From: Monocercomonoides exilis
Lineage: Eukaryota > Preaxostyla > Oxymonadida > Polymastigidae
Assembly (NCBI GenBank): GCA_001643675.2
Contig: LSRY02000018.1
Coordinates: 868,001-932,000, forward strand
Direction: 5' to 3'
DNA: 64,000 nucleotides
This document shows, in pieces, positions 56,601 through 64,000 of this stretch (position 1 is the stretch's first letter; every line of letters begins with the position of its first letter). The notes under the pieces are model-generated. The model ran no database searches. It saw only the letters and a program-made list of their open reading frames with translations, and was not told where the DNA came from. Position numbers and translations under genes: made by a program.

Positions 56601-59600
56601 TTTTACAATGTGGAAAGGGATGGAAAACATGAAAAAGGAGATTGGAATGAAAACAATTCAGATTAATGGATCATCCATAATTCAAGATTCATTCAACATG
56701 TCCAATTATCAGATCAAAAAGAGTGTAAAGATGGGAAAAGAGAATGCGAATGCAGTATTGAATTTTGAGCAGGCAATTGAAAGTCAACTGGAATATTTCA
56801 TGGTGAATAACGTTCATCTTGAATTATCAAACATCCAACTTCAAATAACATCGGGATTTGACAACTCAGCCAAAACGATAATTTCCAACAAAAATGGAGA
56901 ATTGGTGATAACTGGATGTTCATTCCATTCAGAGGCAGGAATGAACAATGGATTTGATTGTGTATTTGTGGATGTGGTTGGAGGAAGCGTGGAAGTGAAT
57001 GATTTGTCAATGGAATCATGTAATATTGGAAACAGTATTTTTGTCATTCATGATTCTGGAATGACCTGTCATTTCTTGAATGTTCGAGTGGAATCGTTGA
57101 ATGAAAGTGGAGGATGTCTTCTTCTGATCAAAGGATCTGAATCAGGATTAAAGATAAATGAAGTGGATGAGGAAATGAATCTCAACATTGATAATTCATC
57201 ATTTTCAGGGGTGAAGAGAAGTGACAATGGACCAACCATTTTGGAGTCGATGAGCGAGAATAAGATTTGTTTAGTTATGAATGAGAGCAGCATCACAGAT
57301 GACAAAGCAGAAACAAGTGAAAAGGGTGGGGCAATATTCTTCACATTTTGTGCATCTGGATCAATGAAGATGATTGACTCAACAATCAGCCATTGCAGCT
57401 GCACCAATGGGAAAGGAGGAGGAGTGTATTTGGCAACAAAAGAAAGAGGAGAATTGAATTTCACATTTATGGAAATGAAGTTCAGTGCGAACACAGCAAA
57501 AGTGGGGAATGATATTTTCATTGAATGTTTCAACATCTCATTCCAGATAAATGAAAACCAATTTCAGTTTGATCTTCGAGAAGGCCATTTCAATCGAGAT
57601 AATGCAATATATGGAAGAGATAAGTGTGAATATAAGGAAGACACAAATCTGATGGTATTTATAACGATCCATCAGAGTGACACAATCATTGTGAGCAGCG
57701 TGAATGGATCGGATGAGAGACAATGTGGAACAAGTGCACTTCCGTGTCATTCAATTGATTATGGGCTGATGCATCTGACTTCAGATTTCATGAGTGTGAT
57801 GATTGTTGTTGAAGAGAGTGCGATTGGTGGAGAATTAGATCTGAAGGAATTGAGTTTGAGTTCGAAGAACAGAGAAGTTTGCAAAGCTGAAGTTGAAACA
57901 GATATTGAAAGGACAAGAGAAGCATTGATGACAACAACTGGAACAGTTTCATTGATGAGAGTGAACTTTGTGTTTGATTCGAATTTCACCTCTTCTCATG
58001 AATCATTTATATCACCAGAAGGAGGAATTCTTGAAATGATGAATTGTTCATTCACTACAAAACAACTGAAGGAAGGAGTTAATGCAGAATTAGCAATCAT
58101 TCAATTTCACATTATAAAAATGGAAAAAGGAGAATTACAACTTGATGGATGCACAATGTCAAATCTCATTCTTCAAAAATCTTCAATATATCTTTCATCT
58201 TCTCTTCCATCAGTGATTTATTCGTTTGAGATCAGCAATTCAACGATTTCTCATTCACTTATTGAAATTATTGAATGCGAACAATTAAACATGGATAGAT
58301 TATGTGTTGAAAATATCTCAATGAATGGAGATGATGAATCATTGATATCTTGCTTGACAATGAAAAATACAATACAATTGACAAATTGCACAATGGGTGG
58401 AGTAAATTCAAAGACAACAAAAGGGAAATTGATGAAAGCGGAGAATTGTTTGGATGTGAAAATGGACAGTTGCATTTTCGATGGAAGCGCAAAGGAAAGA
58501 AATGAGCAATATTTGAATACAAAAGAAGAGATGTGCAGATGGTCTGGATCTCTTGTGGATGTTGTGAAGAGCAATGTGGAGATGAAAGATACAACAATCT
58601 CACATTCACCGGATGGTGGAATAACAATGAGTAGAGGAAATATTGTAATTGAGAAAGGAGAGTTTTTGAATAACAATCCATCTATTGAAGGATATCCATC
58701 ACTGAGAAGAAATATCATTTGCTCAGATTCTGGAACATTGAATGTGATGAGTTTGAAAGGAGGAGATGGATTGGAGAGAAATGCATCTCTTTGGATGTTG
58801 AATGATGGATGCAGTTTTGAAAGGATTGCTTCAGAAAGAGATTCATCATTTTTCATTCCTGTGCTGGAAAGTGTGGAAGCAAAAGAAGAGACAGACAGAA
58901 TGAAGCTGACATTCAAAGGGATGCTTCTTGTTCCATGCAATCTGTCATTCTCAGTTGTGAAGAAGAAGGGAGAAGAGAAAGAGATTGAAAAACATGATTT
59001 TGATTCAAGCGGCTTTTTGTCAGAAAGAGAAGCAAAAGGGAGCGTGGGAAAAGATCTAATCAGCAATTGTGGAAATGAAATAGAAGTTAGCACTCATATT
59101 TTGTTTGGGAATTCAAATACTCTCTTCTCAACAAACTCTTTCATTCTGAAGAATTTAAGTGAGACTGAACCAAAAGGAGATGAAAGAATTGTTGAAGGAG
59201 GAAAAGAAATGAAATCTTATTGGCTGTTGATTGTGGTTGTTTGTATTGTGATTGTTGTGCTTCTGTTTGTAATTGTTATCATTCTGGCTGTTCGATGGAG
59301 AAAGGCAAGGAATGAAGCGAAAGATTTGAGAGAGATTGCGAACGATAATATCAGAAAAGATCCAAAGCTTATTGAGATGGTGACGATGGAGATGTCACCT
59401 GAAGAGCAATGGAGGAGAGCAGAGAGAGAGGCAGAGAAGAAGAATGAAGAGAGGATAAAGAAGAGGGTGTATGACAAGACACTGGAACATTCAGAGTCAT
59501 CAGAACATCTTCTATCTGAGAGTGGATCAACAGAATATATTCTGGGAAGAGATTCAGACAAGATTCCTGAATGGGCATTGGAGAAAGAAGAAGAAGAAGA

Positions 59601-60591
59601 GAAAAGAAAGCGAACACCTTCTCCATCCATTTCATCCACAGACACATCAGACACGGAATCCACTTTTGTTCGAGGACAGGACCTGTGCCCGACCACTTCA
59701 TCGATGTCGAATCTGGTGGATGCAATGGCATGTTCATCACCACATGAGAAGTTGATTGTGGACTTGAGAGATTCGTTGTTTATGTTGCTTCATGGAAGAA
59801 ATGAGAAGAAAGAAATGGCGATTGGGAGCTTGAAGGAGAGAGAGCAAACAGCTTCCCAGATCCTGTTCTGGGTGGCTAATCTCGCTCTTCACTCGTTTGA
59901 TGAAATGGAAAACAAACTTCAGTCACTGGCCAATCTGAGTCCTCACATTGTTCTATTCTCCGAACACATGGTGATCTGCGTTGTGATGCATTCTGATTTC
60001 CTTTCATCTGATGATTCTGATTCATCTTCCGTCTCTTCATCAGCTGCTGTGACATCTACCAGTGAGGATGATGATGATAGTGACAGCGACTCCCTTCCCT
60101 CATCGGCATTTGAGGATGAGGATGATTACAAGAAAGAGTGCTTGAGGTGGATGGCACCAGAATTGCTGATCAACAAGAAGATGGGGGCAACAAAAGAGTC
60201 GGTGGCATTCTCGATTGGAATGATGCTGTGGGAGTGCCTAACGCTGGAGATTCCATTTGGGGAGTATGAAGCTGTGATAGCAGGAGAGAAGATCAGAGAT
60301 GGGCAGAGGCCAGATATTTCGAGAGTGTCTGAGTCGTCGCTGAAGCAGCTGATTGGGAGGTGTCTGTCTGAAGCAGGAGTGAATCGGCCTTCTTTGGGGG
60401 AGATAAAGCGGGAGACATTCCAACATTTTGTTGGAGGTGGAGCAGTGATGACTATGTCAGATGCAATTTGCTATGTTGAGGGATCGAGCTGTGTGAGAGA
60501 AGAGAGGAGCTGTACAGAGAAGGAAGCGGAAGATGAAGAGGAAGATGAGAAGTGCAACGATGAAAAGAAAGAAAAGGAAGAGACGTGTTGA
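53635..60591 (+). CDS. Giant surface protein: beta-helix ectodomain, one TM helix, cytosolic pseudokinase
   Basis: A single exon of 2,318 residues. A short signal peptide (LISIICVQCLC) opens a very long ectodomain built of right-handed beta-helix repeats (SGGAICM, DGGGVMCAYIESVEVVNNSF, YGGGMFAYSISSCVMISGCE) with many N-glycosylation sequons. A module with GDD..LCG.....PCKTVGHAV recurs at about residues 617, 973 and 1352, dividing the ectodomain into similar units. One membrane helix follows at about 1862-1886 (LLIVVVCIVIVVLLFVIVII) with a basic stop (RWRKAR). The cytosolic tail ends in a kinase-like fold: C-lobe landmarks CLRWMAPELL (about 2171), SIGMMLWECLTLEIPFGEYE and NRPSL (about 2250) are clear, but I see no glycine loop, VAIK lysine, HRD or DFG, so it is probably catalytically dead. 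It is a likely receptor or adhesin; ligand unknown. Confidence 0.85.
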   Translation: MLSGIYSLISIICVQCLCNGFTSSEGEQAEKSTNERNIYCLKNPWEDMLQNDASDGKYVCEVFAEGNEDGTKGAEKHEKGMNNCVKMLNEGYNRIKDENPEEKMKELIFYEEQKIRGKGRYFGESMIEGCLILHNSSMNLKSLGLRQNDGENIIKAGHGCHVELNDCEVIPLSETSPFCLSGSCGLFTNISLRSSSTTFLQVFPSLFSSKALEVKYSGKCVVSVSSSHFSSFCVSSAPFISSPSIPLASLSYLSFFNISTATSDCSSSSTSFYQTSCLMSCCSFSSTCDVYDGGIVLSLNNPFSSLTASNSSFIGCFRTRNVECIGSKDVKHHPGRQNETFNGANAFIWCEWNGSKTTGTENKWEDGVSSGGAICMYSQSSASVSIEHCSFNDCYAYCDGGGVMCAYIESVEVVNNSFNACTSQNNYGGGMFAYSISSCVMISGCEFQKCKANSIGGGLYLYTFQVSGSGCIGTESGKWESACVLECSFTSCSVSGSYGGGMYFFNVSEKFKMRSLQFISCSAYSYGGGLDLYPYQSTAPSDNHYCYFLFFHDCRCTNTTPYGHDVYFRDYYNHFSSNNPFYESYTTNSNDTRVCYYYNSYQHTEKKDWLSVGMKDRYVGVGGDDSRSLCGMSEATPCKTVGHAVDVSLIQLNSTITVLDGKHVSEKETINVGEKKINVLGKGKTASLIGTNSLSFSSTTLFSVSTGQLDVGHIGIDHNTTRSPSPSVFVVTVGSGTLSLEDVLINSSISEESEISSSAFVMELFQLRMSDVEIKNMAISQPLFAEPSSAGSSSGESLLGNVTIRNVNRTTKGDGVVMAKSVKEGETFVVWNTTIEECECVNGNGGGIKVELLSSASKVLIGDSISHSGGTTSFNQCKCSKCGGGIFLSLADANAKFELSNTLVFERNEAEYGRNMFILASDLNKTVTNESFNFDYSSMINDNNLFVGSDSIHSNKDLFMFLVPYSSYEIFISSKGFDVARCGSEEEPCFTMWKGMENMKKEIGMKTIQINGSSIIQDSFNMSNYQIKKSVKMGKENANAVLNFEQAIESQLEYFMVNNVHLELSNIQLQITSGFDNSAKTIISNKNGELVITGCSFHSEAGMNNGFDCVFVDVVGGSVEVNDLSMESCNIGNSIFVIHDSGMTCHFLNVRVESLNESGGCLLLIKGSESGLKINEVDEEMNLNIDNSSFSGVKRSDNGPTILESMSENKICLVMNESSITDDKAETSEKGGAIFFTFCASGSMKMIDSTISHCSCTNGKGGGVYLATKERGELNFTFMEMKFSANTAKVGNDIFIECFNISFQINENQFQFDLREGHFNRDNAIYGRDKCEYKEDTNLMVFITIHQSDTIIVSSVNGSDERQCGTSALPCHSIDYGLMHLTSDFMSVMIVVEESAIGGELDLKELSLSSKNREVCKAEVETDIERTREALMTTTGTVSLMRVNFVFDSNFTSSHESFISPEGGILEMMNCSFTTKQLKEGVNAELAIIQFHIIKMEKGELQLDGCTMSNLILQKSSIYLSSSLPSVIYSFEISNSTISHSLIEIIECEQLNMDRLCVENISMNGDDESLISCLTMKNTIQLTNCTMGGVNSKTTKGKLMKAENCLDVKMDSCIFDGSAKERNEQYLNTKEEMCRWSGSLVDVVKSNVEMKDTTISHSPDGGITMSRGNIVIEKGEFLNNNPSIEGYPSLRRNIICSDSGTLNVMSLKGGDGLERNASLWMLNDGCSFERIASERDSSFFIPVLESVEAKEETDRMKLTFKGMLLVPCNLSFSVVKKKGEEKEIEKHDFDSSGFLSEREAKGSVGKDLISNCGNEIEVSTHILFGNSNTLFSTNSFILKNLSETEPKGDERIVEGGKEMKSYWLLIVVVCIVIVVLLFVIVIILAVRWRKARNEAKDLREIANDNIRKDPKLIEMVTMEMSPEEQWRRAEREAEKKNEERIKKRVYDKTLEHSESSEHLLSESGSTEYILGRDSDKIPEWALEKEEEEEKRKRTPSPSISSTDTSDTESTFVRGQDLCPTTSSMSNLVDAMACSSPHEKLIVDLRDSLFMLLHGRNEKKEMAIGSLKEREQTASQILFWVANLALHSFDEMENKLQSLANLSPHIVLFSEHMVICVVMHSDFLSSDDSDSSSVSSSAAVTSTSEDDDDSDSDSLPSSAFEDEDDYKKECLRWMAPELLINKKMGATKESVAFSIGMMLWECLTLEIPFGEYEAVIAGEKIRDGQRPDISRVSESSLKQLIGRCLSEAGVNRPSLGEIKRETFQHFVGGGAVMTMSDAICYVEGSSCVREERSCTEKEAEDEEEDEKCNDEKKEKEETC
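55678..55844 (+). repeat. 167-bp direct repeat, copy A (in the intact receptor gene)
   Basis: Perfectly identical to 63255..63421 over 167 bp, while flanking homologous sequence differs at very roughly one base in five or six. It encodes GKTASLIGTNSLSFSSTTLF and the following beta-helix turn. Confidence 0.92.
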
Positions 60592-62242
60592 AGAAACAAA
60601 GAGGAAAATATCTTGGAGATTGCTGCAAATAAGAAGGGACACAAGTGAATAAAAGAAATGATTATTTTTGTGCATTTGCATTTCGAAGAGAATATTTAAA
60701 GATTGAGTAACTTGTTATATTTTGGAAATTGGCAGGAATATTCAAAACATGGAAGAATCAGAGTTGTTTGTTCATTGCAGATGGGTGTTTGCTGACCACT
60801 TGGATTGAGTCAGCCTAACACTGTGGAATACAATGAAGAGCTTTTCTCTTCAAAAACACCTTTTTTTTCAAACAGAGTATTTTTTTTTTTTGAAAACGTT
60901 ATGTTTTTCATTCACAATTACACTTATTTGTATTTTCATTCCAATTTTTGTTTGAGAGAGATTTGTTAAGAATCATTTGATTTGAAAGTCATTTTCTATG
61001 TTAAATTGTTCTTATTTATTTATTTCTTCAAATCTGTATTCATCAAATTAAAAATAACACCATTGGCAACTTTTTTTCGTTTGATGTGTATTTTAGGATG
61101 ATAATATGTAATTCACAGAGGGAGTCATTTGAGTTGATATTTTTCACATTCACTATAATATCATTTTGAGTGTTCATTTTCGTTTATAAGAAATATTCAA
61201 ATTGTAAATGAGAATTATTGTTTGTTTTCATGATAGTCAGTGTTCTCTTCTGAAAGAAATTGTTCGGCTTATCATCATCAAAATGATCGATTCTTTTGGA
61301 ATATTGATCAATCAAAAAGAATTCAAGAAAATGAAAAGATCTTTGAATGTGAAAGCCATTTGAATAAACAGAAAATGAAAAAATCAAACAATCGGACCAG
61401 AGGAAAAAAGAAAAAAACACTTGGAACATTTTTTGATAAAACAACAGACTTTTGAAGTAATTCGTTTTTAATAACAATCTAATTGCTTTCAAAATTATTT
61501 TTTTATATTAATTGAAATTTGAAGGTATTGAAACTTCGAAATTTGTAACAAACACATCTTTTGAACTAAAATTAATTTATTCAAAATAGAGGAAAATGAA
61601 AAACCAAAAAAAAAATTGAAATATATTTATAGCTTCCACTTTTTGATAGATTTCTGACTCAAAAGAAATAAAGAAAGAAAGAAAGAAATTTTTTTTCTAT
61701 AAAACAACTGATATGAATTCACAATTTTCTGCTTTAAAAGAAGTCGATCTCCTCGAAATAATGTGATATTGATGGTGATTTTCTTATTAATATTAATAAA
61801 GAAAAACACATTCTTAAGGTTAGTTCTCAATTCATTTCTTTCGGTTCATTTTTGGAAAAGGTCCAAATTGAACCAGTAGCGAATTTGACGTTTTTATATA
61901 AATTTTCATTGTATTATTAATTAACGTTATTATTTAACTCAATATAAAAGTAAAAATCAGAGAAATATTGCAATGAAAAACAGAAATAAAAAATGTTGAA
62001 CGGTCCCAAAAAATATTTATTATATTTTCATTTTAACTTTTTGGAGTGTAATGGAGAGATTTTGTTGTTGTCGACAAATTTAACGCTTATCGAAAAATTA
62101 TTCATCGCGTCATTTAAATTAATTTATGTTGACGTGTGTTATATTTTTCATAATCAAATTTTATTGGAAATATGATTCTTGCTCGATGATATTGAATTTT
62201 TGTCTGGAGCGAAACATCCACTGAATTGAGTTCTATATTTTA
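60592..62242. other. Intergenic region between the receptor gene and its pseudogene
   Basis: About 1.65 kb of AT-rich DNA with no gene. The segment directly before the pseudogene (to about 62242) ends in TTCTATATTTTAG, which resembles a 3' splice site, but no upstream exon of the family is visible. Confidence 0.45.
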
Positions 62243-63815
62243 GTGTGAGTGGAATGGATCAAAAACGACTGAAGCATCATCTTCTACGACTGATAGAGTT
62301 TCCAGTGGAGGGGCGATTTTCTTGCATAATCTGGCATCGGGAACACTTTCAGTGAAATTTTGTTCATTCAATGAGTGCTATGCGTATTATGCTGGCGGAG
62401 GAATTAATTGCTACAATATTAAGTCTGTTGAGATTGTGAACAACACATTCGATTCATGTACTGCGCAAAGTTATCATGGAGGTGGAATGTTCATTTTGAC
62501 GATTTTAACGTGTGTCAGGATCAATGATTGTGAATTCCAGAATTGCAAAGCAAATAATGCTGGAGGAGGACTTCTTCTTGTAAATTTTCAGGTTTCAGGA
62601 ACAGGATCCATTGAAGCAGAAAATGGAGGAGGAGAGAGTGCATGCTTGTTTGATTGCAGGTTCACTTCATGTACACTTTCAAGAACTAGTGGCGGAGGGT
62701 TGCGTTGTGAAAGAGTTCCGACTGCACTTTAAATGAGGAGCATCCAGTTTATTTCATGTTTAGCAGTTTCAAATGGTTGAGGATTGTGTTTCTGTCCTTA
62801 TCATTCAGCAGCTCCAAGTGACAAACATAATTGTTATTTCATCATCTTTCACAATTGCAGGCGCACTAATTCCACGCCATGTGGCCACGATGTGTGTTTT
62901 GAATGTGATAACAGCCTCTTTTCGTCAAACAATCCGTTCTGTGAATCTTACACAACGAATACAAATGATACGAGAGTGCACCGCCAATCTTATAACGGAA
63001 ACAGTTGTGTGCTTCAGCATACACAAAAGAAGGATTGGCTGAAGGAAGGGATGAAGGATCGGTATGTTGGAGTGAGCGGAGATGATACAAACAATCTGTG
63101 TGGGATGAGTGAGGCAGCGCCGTGCAAGACAGTGGGGCATGCAGTGGGGTCGAGCATGGCGCAGCTGAGCTCGACAATCACAGTGCTGGGTGGGAGGCAT
63201 GTGAGCGAAGAGAAGACGATCAGTGTTGGGGGAAAGAAGATTTCTGTTATGGTGAAAGGGAAGACAGCGAGCTTGATTGGGACGAATTCTCTTTCTTTTT
63301 CATCGACAACGCTGTTCAGCGTATCTACTGGTCAACTGGATGTGGGGCATATTGGGATCGACCACAACACGACAAGAAGCCCATCGCCGAGTGTGTTTGT
63401 GGTAACTGTGGGGAGCGGGACTCTTTTGATGGAGGATATAGCGATCGACTCTTCGACATCAGGAGGGAGCGGAATGACTGAGTGTGTGCTTAAAGAAGCA
63501 CTGTCTCAGTTGAGGATGAGTGATGTTGAGATAGAAAATATGAAAATGAGTCAACCTCTGTTTGTGGAGCCATCAACAGAAGAATCTGTCCAAGGAGAGA
63601 GTTTGCTGGGGAATTTGACAATTCAAAATGTGAATCGGACAGGGGGAGACGGAGTTGTGATGACAAAAAGCGTGAAGGCGGAAGAAATATATGTGGTGTG
63701 GAATACAACGATTGAAGAATGTGAGTGTGTGAATGGAAATGGCTGAGGGATAAAAGTTGAGTTGTCATCTTCAACAAGCAAAACTCATATTGGTACATCA
63801 ACATCGCAAGATGGA
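62243..63815 (+). pseudogene. Truncated, disabled copy of the beta-helix receptor
   Basis: The copy aligns with the intact gene from about 54,683 to about 56,215 and in the same orientation. It begins abruptly with CEWNGSKTT, keeps NECYAYYAGGGINCYN and GGGMFILTILTCVRINDCE, then has a stop at about 62,730 after KERVPTAL-like sequence in the local frame. The frame shifts near 62,780, resumes with CFCPYHSAAPSD, GVSGDDTNNLCGMSEAAPCK and KTASLIGTNSLSF, and meets another stop (TGA at 63744) where the intact gene has a Gly codon. Homology fades near 63,815. The signal peptide, later beta-helix units, membrane helix and kinase-like tail are absent. It cannot make a full receptor, but it could supply sequence by gene conversion. 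Confidence 0.85.
63255..63421 (+). repeat. 167-bp direct repeat, copy B (in the receptor pseudogene)
   Basis: Identical base for base to 55678..55844. The homologous sequence on both sides is clearly diverged, so the boundary of identity is sharp. Confidence 0.92.
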
Positions 63816-64000
63816 GTAAAATTAAATCTTGTGGACGAATTTTACAAAATATGAATAAAGACTTAATTCAAATTGTTGTGATATTTCATTTGTTATTCAA
63901 TGCATTCTTCTCAAAATTTGCTATTCGAAATTTTTAATGATAATTTAAAACAACATTCTTATTTGTTTTTTTTTATTAAAAGAAACAGTAATGTTCAAAA

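Overview
The window is nuclear DNA from a microbial eukaryote. It is AT-rich between genes, has short spliceosomal introns (about 46 to 320 nt), and carries genes for DMC1, proteasome Rpt4, RFC1 and endosulfine. Genes with all three stop codons (TAA, TAG, TGA) end in sensible places, so the code looks standard. Two features point to an oxymonad (Preaxostyla, something like Monocercomonoides): a very large surface protein with beta-helix repeats, one membrane helix and a degenerate kinase-like tail, and many proteins filled with poly-Ser and poly-Glu tracts. The organism assignment is inference; no rRNA or other marker is present.

Layout. 1-3.0 kb, minus strand: an SLC38A9-like amino acid transporter (cut by the window edge) and a HAD phosphatase. 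3.2-8.8 kb, minus: a DENN-domain protein of the DENND11/LCHN type, enlarged by homopolymer tracts. 9.1-10.7 kb, minus: the meiotic recombinase DMC1, divergent from a small three-exon endosulfine (ENSA/Igo) gene at 11.25-11.6 kb. 14.5-17.6 kb: a convergent pair of paralogues of a lysine/glutamate-rich family, one decayed (plus strand) and one open (minus strand). 20.1-22.1 kb, plus: Rpt4 with seven exons, convergent with RFC1 (22.5-27.5 kb, minus, eight exons). 27.8-33.7 kb, minus: an unrecognised Ser/Glu giant of about 1,929 residues. 34.3-37.8 kb, minus: an Eps15/Pan1-like EH-domain protein, divergent from an NCLX-type Ca2+/cation exchanger (38.2-40.2 kb, plus). 41.2-44.1 kb, plus: a CLASP/TOG-like protein.

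44.1-53.6 kb is gene-poor. It holds a fold-back element with imperfect inverted arms (45.25-45.95 kb) and a nearly complete pogo-like DNA transposon with recognisable terminal inverted repeats (48.6-50.6 kb). From 53.6 kb comes the 2,318-residue beta-helix/pseudokinase receptor, followed in the same orientation by a truncated pseudogene copy (62.2-63.8 kb). That copy shares a perfectly identical 167-bp block with the intact gene inside otherwise diverged sequence, which suggests recent gene conversion.

Most genes are unrelated housekeeping or trafficking functions. The two themes that stand out are (a) conserved folds (DENN, EH, TOG, RFC) inflated with (TCT)n poly-Ser and (GAA/GAG)n poly-Glu, and (b) a surface-receptor family with a tandem pseudogene that exchanges sequence. 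Gene models were built by hand from reading frame, GT-AG sites and family alignment from memory; none has transcript support here.
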